A stretch of 56,549 bases of DNA from Chloroflexota bacterium (GCA_022568195.1 JADFFS010000004.1:1-56549), one strand, 5' to 3'; positions 8,966 to 18,682 are shown, counted from the stretch's first letter. Numbers and translations are program-made. The notes: a model not told the origin generated them from the sequence alone.

Positions 8966-9871
8966 ATGGCCGGCGCTGAGGTACAGGAGATCTACTGCAA
9001 GACATTGCTGAACCGGATTGATATCCCTTCCTTCCCGTTTCAGTGGACCTTAAACCCTTACCGGGGTTGCCGTCACGCATGCCGGTACTGCTACGCCAGG
9101 CCCACCCACGAGTTTCTTGGCTTGGACGCCGGCAGGGAGTTCGATCAGAGGGTATTCGCCAAAGTGAACGCGCCGGAGGTGTTGCGCCAGGAGTTGCGAC
9201 GCCCCAAGTGGAAGAACGAGGCTATCGCCATCGGAACGGCGTCGGACCCCTATGAGCCTGCGGAGATGGAGTACCGCCTGACCAGGCGTATCCTGCAGGT
9301 TTTATGCGAGTTCCGGACCCCGGCGTCAATCACCACCAAGGGCGTCCTGGTACGCCGTGACGTGGATGTGCTTCAGGAATTGGGCCGGGTTGCCGATGTG
9401 CGGGTGAATTTCAGCGTGGGCAGCATCGATGAGCGGGTCTGGAAGCTCACCGAACCGGGGGCGCCCAGTCCGGTGGCCCGCCTGGAGGCCATGCAGTTCC
9501 TGGTGGAGAACGGGATCAACGCCGGTGTGATGATGGCCCCATTACTCCCTGGTATTTCGGACAGCACCGAAAGCATCTACGACGTGGCCGAGGCTGCCGC
9601 GGCCCACGGCGCCCGGTTCATCGGAGCCAACGTCCTGTTCCTGAAACCGGGTTCGAAAGAATGGTTCATGCCCATGTTGAAAGAAACCTATCCTCACCTA
9701 GCGCCCGGCTACGCAAAGCTGTACGCCAAGACCTATGCCCCAAGGGATTACACCAGCAGCGTAATGAAAGTGGTGGACCAGGCGAGGCGGTCGGTGGGAC
9801 TGGCCAGTATGGAGCCCACCAAATCGATGGACGCGCCCCAAAGGCAGCTCCAGCTAGCCCTGAGCGCGTGA
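8966..9871 (+). CDS. SplB-like radical SAM protein
   Basis: Radical SAM protein of 301 residues. The cluster motif is GCRHACRYCYAR, with C35, C39 and C42. It is followed by the SplB/Rv2578c-type segments GTASDPYEPAE, ITTKGVLVRRD and VNFSVGSIDE. The start ATG at 8966 is chosen because GGGAG stands 6 bases upstream; a longer frame from 8936 exists. Such proteins resemble spore photoproduct lyase, but the organism is not expected to form spores, so the reaction is unknown. It is a single gene with its own promoter, convergent with phoU. Confidence 0.8.
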   Translation: MAGAEVQEIYCKTLLNRIDIPSFPFQWTLNPYRGCRHACRYCYARPTHEFLGLDAGREFDQRVFAKVNAPEVLRQELRRPKWKNEAIAIGTASDPYEPAEMEYRLTRRILQVLCEFRTPASITTKGVLVRRDVDVLQELGRVADVRVNFSVGSIDERVWKLTEPGAPSPVARLEAMQFLVENGINAGVMMAPLLPGISDSTESIYDVAEAAAAHGARFIGANVLFLKPGSKEWFMPMLKETYPHLAPGYAKLYAKTYAPRDYTSSVMKVVDQARRSVGLASMEPTKSMDAPQRQLQLALSA

Positions 9872-9877
9872 ATCCAG

Positions 9878-9893
9878 CGCCGGCTCTCCGGCG
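9878..9893. terminator. hairpin between convergent genes
   Basis: Perfect stem CGCCGG/CCGGCG with loop CTCT between the radical SAM stop and the phoU stop. It has no T-run, so it is only a candidate bidirectional terminator. Confidence 0.35.
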
Positions 9894-9902
9894 AGGTCGG
9901 GG

Positions 9903-10571
9903 TCAGGACTTGGAGACGTTTGCCTCCACCTTCATCTTGCCGGTTACCAGGAATATCACCCGTTCGGCGATGTTGGTGGCGCGGTCGGCGATGCGCTCCA
10001 GGTCGTGGGCCACCCAGAGCAGGTAAGTCGCCCACTGAATGGCCTGTGGGTCCTGAATCATGAACAGCAGCAACTCTCGATGTACTTGGTCGTAAAGCTG
10101 GTCTACGTCGTCGTCGGCCTGACATACCTGATGCGCTTTGACCAGGTCTCGGCTAATTAGCGAGTCCATGCTGTCCCGCAGCATTTTCGTGGCTTTCTCG
10201 GCCATCCTCGGGATGTCAATCAAGGGTTTGAGTGGCGGAGCATCTCCCATCAACAGGCTTATCTTGGCGATGCCTTCCGCGTAATCCCCCATGCGCTCCA
10301 GTTCAACTGCGATGTGCAAGAACGCAATGATCGCGCGCAGATCCCGGGCCATGGGTTGCTGGGTTGCAATGAGATCGACGCAGCGGTCTTCGATGTCGAA
10401 TCGTTTCTGGTCGATGTAGTCGTCCTCGTCGACCACCTGCTGAGAAACCGTCAAATCCCGGCGCTTCAGGGAATCCACCGCCCGGGTGATGGCACTTTCC
10501 ACATCGCCGGCCAGCACGCCGACCTCCTGCTCCAGGATATTCAGTTGTTGGTCCAAGTCTACCCTGGACAC
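9903..10571 (-). CDS. phoU: phosphate uptake regulator PhoU
   Basis: PhoU damps phosphate uptake through the Pst transporter and the PhoR/PhoB pair. The protein has two PhoU helical domains. Each carries a metal-binding helix: RAIIAFLHIAVELERMGDYA in the first and LLWVAHDLERIADRATNIAE in the second, with the family motif ExxRxxD/ExxxIAE. Two GTG codons could start it. The one at 10571 is preferred because AGGAGG lies about 8 bases upstream; the one at 10577 would sit directly on the ribosome site. No pst or pho genes are adjacent. Confidence 0.9.
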   Translation of the reverse strand: MSRVDLDQQLNILEQEVGVLAGDVESAITRAVDSLKRRDLTVSQQVVDEDDYIDQKRFDIEDRCVDLIATQQPMARDLRAIIAFLHIAVELERMGDYAEGIAKISLLMGDAPPLKPLIDIPRMAEKATKMLRDSMDSLISRDLVKAHQVCQADDDVDQLYDQVHRELLLFMIQDPQAIQWATYLLWVAHDLERIADRATNIAERVIFLVTGKMKVEANVSKS

Positions 10572-10703
10572 TTGCACCCCTCCTGCGCGTCCGCGATTCT
10601 TTGATTTCGATTCCTCGGCGGTTGGACCGTATAGTGGCTATCCAGACTGCCGAAAGTCCCATGAGCGCTTCGCTGCTGGTTCTAGCGGGCTGCTTAATCG
10701 TCG

Positions 10704-11174
10704 CTAAGACGGGGTTTCCCTCCAGAACGGGGGCCGCTTTCGCTGTTGCTCCAAGAGGGTTTCGTCCAACAGTTCCGGTGGCCGCCCAGAAGCGTGGTTC
10801 GCGCCGGGTGTGTACTCCAGCTGTTGGAAGATGGTGGTGTGGGTGTAGTAGCCGTTATATGTTTGAAGCACCAACTGGTCAAAAAATTCGGGGCTGGCTG
10901 CCTCAACTTCCCGCAGGGTTTCATCTTGGGCATCGCCGGTCAGCGCCAGGAAGGATGCTGAGCCTTTGCTGGAGGCGGTAATATCGACCAACACCAGGCC
11001 GTCGTTGAATAGGCGCCTTAGGTGGGACTTTTCGCCTACTACTCCTTCGACGAACTCCCCCACGCCCAGGTCTCCGGCGCCCGGACGAGGTGGCGCCGGG
11101 GGGACGATACGGTTGAGGATCGCAGTCAAGAGGTCCCGTTGGGCTTGAGTGAACACCTGATTGCCGACGGCCAT
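10704..11174 (-). CDS. gluconate 2-dehydrogenase subunit 3-like protein
   Basis: This 156-residue protein begins with FTQAQRDLLTAILNRIVPP and ends with the conserved FFDQLVLQTYNGYYTH and a predicted metal- or cofactor-facing tail. This is the pattern of the small subunit of membrane gluconate/GMC-type dehydrogenases. That subunit usually sits beside a large FAD-GMC oxidoreductase and a cytochrome; neither is here, so it is an orphan or serves a distant partner. No Tat or Sec signal is seen. ATG at 11174 is preferred over a TTG at 11183. A CocE hydrolase lies just upstream on the same strand. Confidence 0.65.
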   Translation of the reverse strand: MAVGNQVFTQAQRDLLTAILNRIVPPAPPRPGAGDLGVGEFVEGVVGEKSHLRRLFNDGLVLVDITASSKGSASFLALTGDAQDETLREVEAASPEFFDQLVLQTYNGYYTHTTIFQQLEYTPGANHASGRPPELLDETLLEQQRKRPPFWRETPS

Positions 11175-11218
11175 ATTATCCAATTCCTGCTGTTGACCTG
11201 CCTGTATTTGAATCTGGA

Positions 11219-12979
11219 CTATCGGGGAATTATGGGCAAGACGATGTGTGAAGGGTACTGCGCCGAATGGTGTATCTCCTGACGGGCTGCCTCCAGGTTC
11301 CGGTCCTGTCCCAAGGGCGCGCCTGTATTTGGGTTGCGATCAAATCTCGGGAAGTTGCTGCTGGAAACCTCTACCCGCAAGCGGTGCCCGGAGCGGACCA
11401 GGTGACTGGTGGCCCATAGGTCTATCGTGAAGCTGTAGACCTGGCCAGGGGTTATCATCGACGGCTCAGAACCCGATGTGCGGAACCGCGCCCGGATGAT
11501 GCCGTCTTGCAGGTTGTGAGCGTAGCCATCGGGCCGCACGTCCACCAGCTTGGCGGTGAAATCAGTATCGACGGCGCTGGTGCTTGCAAAGATATGGACT
11601 TTGATGGGGCCGGTGATTTCCAGATCCCGCTCCAAGGGCTCGGACGTGTAAACCAGCACGTCTTGGCGGTCCTCCACGGGCCGCTGGTCCGCTACTCCTT
11701 GGGGGATTATCAGGGTATTGCCGCCTAGTGTAGGGACCGGGTCGTTGGGGTCGTAAAGATAGCTGTCCGGCGGTTCATCGCCGGGAGGGCTTGTGGACAA
11801 GGTCCCGCTGCCCTGGCGGCTGTTGGCCGGACTTTCGGCGTGGAAATAGTACTTGGTGTAATGAGTACGGGCCAAAGGCCATTCGTTTTCGTAGCGCCAC
11901 CGGTTTTCGCCCATGATGAAGAGATTCACGGGAGGATCGTCCATTATTCCGGTGTCTATATCCTTGAGCCAATAGTCGAACCAACGCAGCAGATAGTCAT
12001 GAAGCTCGATGCGGGCGTCGTCTCCGAAGTCGATGTCCCCGGTGTCGCCCGAGGTGGGGCTGGTGTATGGCCGGATGTGAGCCCAGGGGCCTACCAGCAG
12101 CTTTTGGCTTCGCCGTGCCAGTTCACTTCCTCCTTCTTCGCGAATGGCCCGGTAGGCGTTGAGGGCGCCTTCCAGGAATATGTCGTACCAGGAACTGACG
12201 TGAAACATGGGGACGGTGATACCCTTCAGGTGGTGTAGAAGGTTGATTTTCCACCAGTAAGGGCCGTCCCGTTCGTTGCTCAGGTATTCGCCGAAATAGG
12301 GCGCCGTTTCTTTTAGCCGGTCCACCCAGTCGGCCAGAGGAAGATGCCGGTACCATTCATCGTGAAGGGGTTGGGCGAAGTTGTCGGCGGGTAGCAAGTA
12401 TTCGTTCACCTTCTCCAATAGGGCGTCGTGGCCTTGCCGGGCCAGGGTGTTTTTGCCTTTGTGTATGGCATAGGGCACCATCCAACCCCATTCCATCGCT
12501 CCACCGGTGTGGTACACCCAGCTCTGGTGAAAGTCGGACGAGGCGGACACGGGCGCCATGGCCTGAAGGTGGGGCGGAAGGGGGTTACTGGCCGCCAAAG
12601 TATATTGGGTGGCACCCAAGTAGGACTGCCCGGTTGTACCGACCCTTCCGTTGGACCAGGGCTGGCGGGCAGCCCACTCGACTGTGTCATAACCATCCTG
12701 GATTTCTTGAAACAGCGGATCGTAGCTCTCCCCCTCCGACCCAAAGCGGGCACGGCAGTCTTGGCTGACCACCACATAGCCGTGCTTGGGGAAAAACCAG
12801 ACGGAGTGGTCCGGATTGTCGACGTATCCGTCCTTCCCGTAGGGTCCGCGGGTGACCAACACCGGATAACGGCCGGGCGCTTCCGGCCGGATAACATCAG
12901 CCGAGAGCCGAACACCGTCACGCATCGGCACCATTACATTTTGTTCTCGTATGACGTTGCTAGGGTGATGTTGCGACAT
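11219..12979 (-). CDS. CocE/NonD family alpha/beta hydrolase
   Basis: This 586-residue protein matches the cocaine esterase/X-Pro dipeptidyl-peptidase-like family, serine hydrolases of esters and amides. It opens with VPMRDGVRLSADVIRPE and RGPYGK. The nucleophile is S119 in GQSYLG, and the cap region is tryptophan-rich. The C-terminal jelly-roll domain has VDTDFTAKLVDVRPDGYA and ends with a typical SSSNFPRFDRNPNTG. There is no signal peptide, so it should be cytoplasmic. The natural substrate cannot be told from sequence. It is the upstream gene of a likely pair with the subunit-3-like gene. Confidence 0.85.
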   Translation of the reverse strand: MSQHHPSNVIREQNVMVPMRDGVRLSADVIRPEAPGRYPVLVTRGPYGKDGYVDNPDHSVWFFPKHGYVVVSQDCRARFGSEGESYDPLFQEIQDGYDTVEWAARQPWSNGRVGTTGQSYLGATQYTLAASNPLPPHLQAMAPVSASSDFHQSWVYHTGGAMEWGWMVPYAIHKGKNTLARQGHDALLEKVNEYLLPADNFAQPLHDEWYRHLPLADWVDRLKETAPYFGEYLSNERDGPYWWKINLLHHLKGITVPMFHVSSWYDIFLEGALNAYRAIREEGGSELARRSQKLLVGPWAHIRPYTSPTSGDTGDIDFGDDARIELHDYLLRWFDYWLKDIDTGIMDDPPVNLFIMGENRWRYENEWPLARTHYTKYYFHAESPANSRQGSGTLSTSPPGDEPPDSYLYDPNDPVPTLGGNTLIIPQGVADQRPVEDRQDVLVYTSEPLERDLEITGPIKVHIFASTSAVDTDFTAKLVDVRPDGYAHNLQDGIIRARFRTSGSEPSMITPGQVYSFTIDLWATSHLVRSGHRLRVEVSSSNFPRFDRNPNTGAPLGQDRNLEAARQEIHHSAQYPSHIVLPIIPR

Positions 12980-13208
12980 ATTGCGTCACGCTCGGAGGTT
13001 CGCTAAGGAAAGCGCTTTGGTGTTAATTTAGGAATTGTTCAAGGATACTATCTCAACTAGGTAGCGTCAAACGAGTAGCCTAGAGATGCGATTGCAACGC
13101 CAGGGGAAGGCCCGTAGCGCAAATGCTACATATTGTGAGGCGAGTACCGTTGAAGGGTGCTTTTTCATCGAGATACGATGCTCTGGTTACAGCCAGGGGA
13201 ACCACCTT

Positions 13209-14015
13209 GTGATCATGCTTGCCGCACGGCGCCTAATCCAGCTCGTGTCCTCCCCGTCCATGGTTCGGAGATGGTGGCCTCATGTCGCCGAATTAGCGCT
13301 GATTCTCGGTGCCTACCTGATATACCTGGGGACTCGTGACCGGATATTTCAGGACACCGCGATGATTAACGCCCAGCGCGTCATCTCTTGGGAAAGGTCT
13401 GCCGGTATTTTTTGGGAGGCGGCGTGGCAATCCTGGGCTTTGGAGAACGCCCAGGCTCTGGTGCTTGCCATGAACTGGCTCTATATCGTCACCTACTGGC
13501 CTATAGTCATGGGAGTTGGCTTGTTCCTGTTTGTCCGGAACCGGTCAAGGTTCTACTACTACCGAACCGTAGTGGTTATCAGCCTGATCATAGCCTTAGG
13601 CCTGTTTATGGCGTTTCCCGTCGCATCGCCCTTTCGCATCACCGGCATGTTCGTCGACTCGATTCAAACCTTGGGCCCTACGTTTTATGGCAGCCCGCAA
13701 ATGGCGGTCCTCTACAACACGAATGCCGCCATGCCCAGCCTGCACTTTTGCTGGTCGGTGATACTAGGCGTCCTGTTCTTTCGTAGTCTCAACGGCTGGT
13801 CCAAGCTGTTCGGCCCGGCGTATCCGGTGGTGACCTTTTTCGCCATCACCCTTACCGCCAATCATTTCATCTTGGATGCGGTGGCCGGCGGGCTCTTGGC
13901 GGGATTGTCCTTCGCCATCATGGCCTTTGCCGCGCGCCGGTGGCCCTGGTTGGCGCGAACGACCGGCAGGAAGACGGGGGGCAATGGGCCGGAAACCTAT
14001 AAACCCGCCAGATAG
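13209..14015 (+). CDS. PAP2-superfamily membrane protein (inositol phosphorylceramide synthase type)
   Basis: Integral membrane protein with about six spans. The phosphatase/phosphotransferase motifs are NTNAAMPSLHFCWS (PSLH core) and TANHFILDAVAGG (second His and Asp), as in the PAP2_3/Aur1-like branch. The missing first KxxxxxxRP motif is usual for that branch. It probably acts on lipid phosphates. The GTG at 13209 is favoured because AGGGGA lies 8 bases upstream; the ATG at 13215 is the alternative, and a frame from 13086 adds unlikely residues. Its 3' end overlaps the convergent zinc-ribbon gene by 19 bases. Confidence 0.7.
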   Translation: MIMLAARRLIQLVSSPSMVRRWWPHVAELALILGAYLIYLGTRDRIFQDTAMINAQRVISWERSAGIFWEAAWQSWALENAQALVLAMNWLYIVTYWPIVMGVGLFLFVRNRSRFYYYRTVVVISLIIALGLFMAFPVASPFRITGMFVDSIQTLGPTFYGSPQMAVLYNTNAAMPSLHFCWSVILGVLFFRSLNGWSKLFGPAYPVVTFFAITLTANHFILDAVAGGLLAGLSFAIMAFAARRWPWLARTTGRKTGGNGPETYKPAR

Positions 14016-14701
14016 GCCGGATTAACTAGGGTTGCTATAGTGTCAATCCACAGAAACACACCGATGAACACCAGGAATACCTCGCTGAATCCTATCTTAA
14101 CGTCGACAATGGTCGCAGATTCCAGACTGTGCCAGTACCTGTTCAAGTTCCCCTGCAGGTGAAGGAGCAGCCCGGACACGATGGCTACGGATACCAGGTT
14201 GATGGCCAGCCTGGCTGCAGCAGTCCCGGTGGATATCTCGGCGGACCCGGCAAATCCTCCGCCCAGGTTAAAGGAAACTGTGTCCAGCACCGACGAAGTG
14301 AAAACGAGTCCGACGATCATGCCAACGTTGATAGTGCTATGCACGCCTGCGTCCAGCATCAACTCTTTGTATGTTCGCATGTGCGCGTGGGTTCGGAACA
14401 GGCTGTAGACTGGGACCATCAGGGTCATCGCATGCCAGAATGGAAACACCGGATTACCGGTGTGGTCGCGGTACTGTTTCCAGGTGAGAAAGAACCAGTA
14501 AAACAGGTACAGACCGTGGGAAAGGACCGACATTATCAGGATGCGGCGCACGGAAATGTGGTAATCCAGCGTGGATGGCAACTCTTGAGGGACCTGCTGA
14601 GCTGTAGCTGTGGAACTCCGTCCTGTCAGGTCCCTGCCGCAGACGCTGCAGTAATTGAAAGACGGTTCTGCTTCAGTACCGCAGTTGGGGCAGTAGGCCA
14701 T
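13997..14701 (-). CDS. zinc-ribbon membrane protein (DUF4234-like)
   Basis: The first 25 residues are a zinc ribbon (CPNCGTEAEP and YCSVCG, two CxxC pairs). Then comes a linker and about four to five membrane spans, with the motif SHGLYLFYWFFLTWKQY that resembles DUF4234. It has 234 residues and no enzymatic motif. The function is unknown. The ribosome site GGAGGGAG lies just before the ATG. Confidence 0.65.
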   Translation of the reverse strand: MAYCPNCGTEAEPSFNYCSVCGRDLTGRSSTATAQQVPQELPSTLDYHISVRRILIMSVLSHGLYLFYWFFLTWKQYRDHTGNPVFPFWHAMTLMVPVYSLFRTHAHMRTYKELMLDAGVHSTINVGMIVGLVFTSSVLDTVSFNLGGGFAGSAEISTGTAAARLAINLVSVAIVSGLLLHLQGNLNRYWHSLESATIVDVKIGFSEVFLVFIGVFLWIDTIATLVNPAYLAGL

Positions 14702-14745
14702 CTCTCCCTCCGGGCAAGGTTCTTGGAGTCCGTGGACGCGAGGCC

Positions 14746-15993
14746 TCAGCCGATTACCTTGGAATCTCGCAGCCTGGCGATTCTAGCGGAGTCGTAGCCC
14801 AGTTCGGCCAGGATTTCCTGGGTATGCTGGCCCAAGAGGGGCGCCGGAGTGCGCAGCCTGCCCGGGGTTTCCGACAGGTGGATGGGTATGTTGAACATCT
14901 CAACCTCGCCTGCTTGAGGATGGTGTTGGGTGGCCAGCATGTCGTTGGCGACGATTTGGGGGTGGTTGAAAACCTCGTCTCTTTCCAAAACGGGAGCGGC
15001 CGGAACGTCGTAATGCTCCAATACCTCCAGCCAGCGGTCACGAGGCTGGGTGCTTAGAATACCTTCGATCAACTCACGAAGGTCCTGGCTGTGGCGGGCC
15101 CGCTTCAGGTTGTCGGAGTACTCCGGGTCGCCGATGAGGTGCTCCAGGTCCAGGGCCCGGCACAATCCAGCGAATTGAGAGTCGTTGAGGACCACCATAA
15201 TGAGAAACTTGCCGTCCTGGCATTTGTAGGGGGAGTACAAGGCCTGGGCCGAAAAATCCAGCCCGTCCTCCTGTGCAGCTTCCTGCTCGACCCTGACCAT
15301 GTCCACCGACTGCATGGCCAGGGCCATCTGGAGCAAAGAGGCGTCGACACGCTGGCCCCGCCCCGTGCGATGGCGCACCAATAGGGCCAGGGCCACCCCG
15401 TAGGCTATGGCTATGGGCATGGAGGCGTCGGCTACCCAAACGCCGCTGGCAATCGGCGTACCATCGGCCGTGCGCCGTTTGCCGAGGATTCCGGAAAGTG
15501 CTTGGAACAGCAGGTCGTAACCCCGGCGTTGAGCGTAGGGGCCTCGAGTTCCGAAGGCGGACACCGCCGCATAAATTAACCCCGGGTTCCGGCCCCTCAA
15601 TAAATCGTAGTCGTAGCCCAGCTTCTGATCCACGCCGGGCCTGAAGTTGTGGATGAACACGTCCGCTTGGTCCACCAGTTGATAAACAATGTCCCGCCCC
15701 TCCGGACAGGATATGTCCACGGCCATTCCCCGCTTGTTGCGGTTGAGGGGCAGAAAAGACCGGCTCTCGCCGCCCGCCATGGGTGGTTGGGTGAACACCC
15801 GGCGGGCATCATCACCCCACAAAGGCTCGATCTTGACCACGTCCGCGCCCTGATCGGCAAGGTACATGCCGGCTCCGGGTGCGGCCCACACCTGGGCAAC
15901 CTCGACCACCCTTACGCCATCCAAGGCCTGGCCAATAGTCGAATTGTGCTCGGCTTCGTGCACGGGGGTACCTACACTTCCAGGATGCGTCAA
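14746..15993 (-). CDS. family III CoA-transferase (CaiB/BaiF type)
   Basis: Class III CoA-transferases move CoA between carboxylic acids through an aspartyl-CoA intermediate. The protein has GVRVVEVAQVWAAPGAGMYLAD and ADVVKIEP at the N-terminus, then NRNKRGMAVDI, VFIHNFRPG and GPYAQRRGYDLLFQALSG. In the last of these D160 fits the catalytic aspartate. Length 415 is typical. The start is probably the TTG at 15993, although the ribosome site is weak and a start some residues later is possible. The substrate is unknown; no partner acyl-CoA gene is adjacent. Confidence 0.85.
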   Translation of the reverse strand: MTHPGSVGTPVHEAEHNSTIGQALDGVRVVEVAQVWAAPGAGMYLADQGADVVKIEPLWGDDARRVFTQPPMAGGESRSFLPLNRNKRGMAVDISCPEGRDIVYQLVDQADVFIHNFRPGVDQKLGYDYDLLRGRNPGLIYAAVSAFGTRGPYAQRRGYDLLFQALSGILGKRRTADGTPIASGVWVADASMPIAIAYGVALALLVRHRTGRGQRVDASLLQMALAMQSVDMVRVEQEAAQEDGLDFSAQALYSPYKCQDGKFLIMVVLNDSQFAGLCRALDLEHLIGDPEYSDNLKRARHSQDLRELIEGILSTQPRDRWLEVLEHYDVPAAPVLERDEVFNHPQIVANDMLATQHHPQAGEVEMFNIPIHLSETPGRLRTPAPLLGQHTQEILAELGYDSARIARLRDSKVIG

Positions 15994-16235
15994 GCGCCGA
16001 TTATAGGCGGCGCCATCAAGTTGTTCTCAGAATATGTCAACGGGAGAGGGCGTGCAACCACCCAGTTGAAACCATGGGCAGGTTGCATGGCGCCGCCTTG
16101 AGCTGGGGGTGCAACCGCCAGGCAAGATTAGGCAACCCTTTGGGCTGACTGACCGGAACGGCGGGAATTGATTGAAGCCGACAGGTCCCCGCGCCTTCAT
16201 TTCGGGACTCCTGGCGGGAATTATCGCCTGGCCGG

Positions 16236-17555
16236 CTATTGGGTCGATCCCCTTCCCCACATCGGGTGCCGGAAGGTGGTGGTCAAGGCCGGGTTGATTA
16301 CCCGGGGCTCGGGAAGCTCCGGCTCTGGTTCGCCGGTTTTCGGCGGGCGGTAGGCGGGGGCCAGGTTGCGTTTGGCGTTCAGGTTGTTCAAGTGCCGGGC
16401 CAGCGCGTCTAGACTGTTCAGGTTGTTCACCGGCAGGAAGTCGTCCACATAGGGCAAAGCAGCTTGCATACCCCGGGTCAACGGTTGGTAGCTGGAATCA
16501 CCCAGCAAGGGGTTGAGCCAGATCACCCGATGGCAGCTTCGCTGCAAGCGGGACATCTCTCGGGCCAGCAGCTCCGGCTCCCCGCGGTCCCAGCCGTCGG
16601 AGATGATCAACACAACCGCTCCCCCTCCCAAGACCCGGCGCAGCCACTGGAAATTAAAGGTCTTTACCGCCTGGCCGATGCGGGTGCCACCAGCCCAGTC
16701 GGGTACGGACTTGGCTAACTCATTGACTGCTTGGTCGATGCTTCGGTAGGTGAGAAACCGGGTGATTCGGGTCAACCTGGTGGCGAACAGGAAGGCTTCC
16801 ACGCGCGCGGGTTTCCGGGCGATGGAATGGATAAAGTGGAGCAGCATACGGGTGTATCGCTCCATGGAGCCGCTGACGTCGCATATCAGAACCAGTGGCC
16901 TGGTCTTTTCCTTGGGTTGGCGCCAGGCCAACTCCAACAGCTCGCCGCCATATTTGAGGTTGCGGCGCAGGGTCTTGCGCAGGTCCAAGACGGCGCCACT
17001 TCCAGACTCCAACCGGCGGGTGCGCCGGCGGCCAGGGTCCCAGGAAAGCTCCGCCATCATCAACTGAGCGGCGGTGATTTCCGCAGCGGAAAACTCAGCA
17101 AAGTCCTTGCTCCGCAGCACCTCTCGGGCGCTATAGGTCCGGGTGAGGTCCACATCGCCCGGTTTGGCGCCGGGGGACTCTCCAGAGAGGCCTTCATCAT
17201 CTGTGCCAGCTGGCGGTGGAGTGATCTGGGGCTGGCGATAACGTCTCTCCTCTCCAATGGCACGAATGTCCAAGGTGCTCTGCTTGGTGGGAGGTATACG
17301 CCAGAAAATCTGGAAGGCTTCATCGAATAGCTGGAGGTCTTGCCGCCGGTGGACCAGTATGCACCGGGCGGCCTGGCGGAAGTCCTGCTTACGTCCGATG
17401 GGGGCATACTCCACGGCCCGCACCAGGTCCAAGACGTTGCCCGACCCCACGTCCAGGCCGACCTTCCGCAGCACCCCGGCAAACAGCATCAGGTTCCGGA
17501 GAATGTGGCCGGATGTCGCGGATTCGCTGGTCTGAGGTGAAGCAGAGGCGGTCAA
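16236..17555 (-). CDS. VWA domain protein, CoxE-like
   Basis: Residues 1-200 form the helical CoxE-type region; after it a von Willebrand A domain has a complete MIDAS motif, DVSGS, at 226-230. Later segments GGTRIGQAVK and VLIISDGWDRGEP complete the metal site. CoxE homologues work with a MoxR-type ATPase, CoxD, in maturing metalloenzymes such as CO dehydrogenase or related molybdenum hydroxylases. The moxR-like gene ends 2 bases before the TTG start. No coxL-type enzyme is in the window, so the client is unknown. Confidence 0.85.
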   Translation of the reverse strand: MTASASPQTSESATSGHILRNLMLFAGVLRKVGLDVGSGNVLDLVRAVEYAPIGRKQDFRQAARCILVHRRQDLQLFDEAFQIFWRIPPTKQSTLDIRAIGEERRYRQPQITPPPAGTDDEGLSGESPGAKPGDVDLTRTYSAREVLRSKDFAEFSAAEITAAQLMMAELSWDPGRRRTRRLESGSGAVLDLRKTLRRNLKYGGELLELAWRQPKEKTRPLVLICDVSGSMERYTRMLLHFIHSIARKPARVEAFLFATRLTRITRFLTYRSIDQAVNELAKSVPDWAGGTRIGQAVKTFNFQWLRRVLGGGAVVLIISDGWDRGEPELLAREMSRLQRSCHRVIWLNPLLGDSSYQPLTRGMQAALPYVDDFLPVNNLNSLDALARHLNNLNAKRNLAPAYRPPKTGEPEPELPEPRVINPALTTTFRHPMWGRGSTQ

Positions 17556-17557
17556 GG

Positions 17558-18496
17558 TTAGCCGCCGCCTCGCCGGCCTCGGCGAGTGCCCCGGTTTGCC
17601 GAGCGCTCCAGCATGGCCCGCACCGGTTCTCCACGGACCAACTCGATGTCGTCCTGGTACTTGAGCATGATGCCCATGGTGTCATCGATCACCTGAGGGT
17701 CCAGCTCCTTCTGATTCAGGGCGACCAGGGCGGCCGTCCAGTCCAGGGTTTCTGAGATGCCGGGAATTTTGTAAAGCTCGGCTTCCCGCAGTTCCTGAAC
17801 GAAGGCGGTCACCTGCTGGGCCAGCCGCCGGGGGGCTTCGGGAATCTTGGATGTCACGATTTGGAGCTCTTTTTGGAAGTCGGGGTAATCGATCCAATGA
17901 TACAAGCAGCGGCGCTTCAAGGCGTCGTGAATTTCCCGGGTCCTGTTGGAAGTGATGATCACGATGGGTGGGTGGACGGCCCGGTAGGTGCCCAACTCGG
18001 GGATGGTGATCTGGTAGTCGGCCAGCAACTCCAGCAAAAAGCCCTCGAACTCTTCGTCGGCCCGGTCCAACTCGTCGATCAGCAGCACCGGAGACTTGTC
18101 CCGGCTCTCGTCGATGGCCTGTAACAGGGGCCGTTTAATCAAAAACCGCTCGCTGAACAGGTCGGCGGTGGCCGTCTCCCGGTCCATCCCACCTCCCGCC
18201 TCCATCAGGCGGATTTCCAAAATCTGCCGGGTGTGGTTCCACTCGTAGACCGCGTGGTTAACGTCCAGGCCTTCGTAGCATTGAATGCGGATCAGCTCGG
18301 TGTCCAAGGCTGCGGCCAAGGCACGGGCGATCTCTGTTTTGCCGACACCGGCTTCGCCCTCTAGGAACAGGGGACGTTGCAGCTTCAGTGCCAGAAATAT
18401 GGTTACTGCCAGCCCCCGGTCGCTGACGTACATCTGCTGGCTCAGGAGATTCTGAACTTCGTCGATGGAGGCTGGAAGGTTGTTCGTCGTTGTCAA
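17558..18496 (-). CDS. MoxR/CoxD-like AAA+ ATPase
   Basis: MoxR-family chaperone ATPase of 312 residues. Walker A is GEAGVGKT (47-54) and Walker B is VLLIDELDRAD. These are followed by FEGFLLELL, the sensor segment PPIVIITSNRTREIHDALKRR, and YHWIDYPDF, all standard for the family. The start is TTG at 18496 with GGAG 7 bases upstream. It forms a tight operon with the VWA gene, the usual CoxD-CoxE arrangement. Confidence 0.9.
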   Translation of the reverse strand: MTTTNNLPASIDEVQNLLSQQMYVSDRGLAVTIFLALKLQRPLFLEGEAGVGKTEIARALAAALDTELIRIQCYEGLDVNHAVYEWNHTRQILEIRLMEAGGGMDRETATADLFSERFLIKRPLLQAIDESRDKSPVLLIDELDRADEEFEGFLLELLADYQITIPELGTYRAVHPPIVIITSNRTREIHDALKRRCLYHWIDYPDFQKELQIVTSKIPEAPRRLAQQVTAFVQELREAELYKIPGISETLDWTAALVALNQKELDPQVIDDTMGIMLKYQDDIELVRGEPVRAMLERSANRGTRRGRRGGG

Positions 18497-18682
18497 TGAA
18501 TTTCTCCAGTTTGGCTAGGTGGACGGCAATCGGGTTGGTCACGCCGACCGGTGGGGATTCTCGGAGATTTCGGAGACTATTGTAGCTTATCCCGCCAGAC
18601 GTTCACCACTAACTGCTAACTGAAGGCGGTGGCCGCGGACCCGGCTCCGGTCAGTCTGGGCACGGGAAGCTGCCCACGCAAT

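Noticed and set aside
15994-16235. GTGCAACC-containing inverted and direct repeats as a mobile element or attachment site
   Set aside because: Only short, imperfect matches; no integrase or duplicated gene end nearby.
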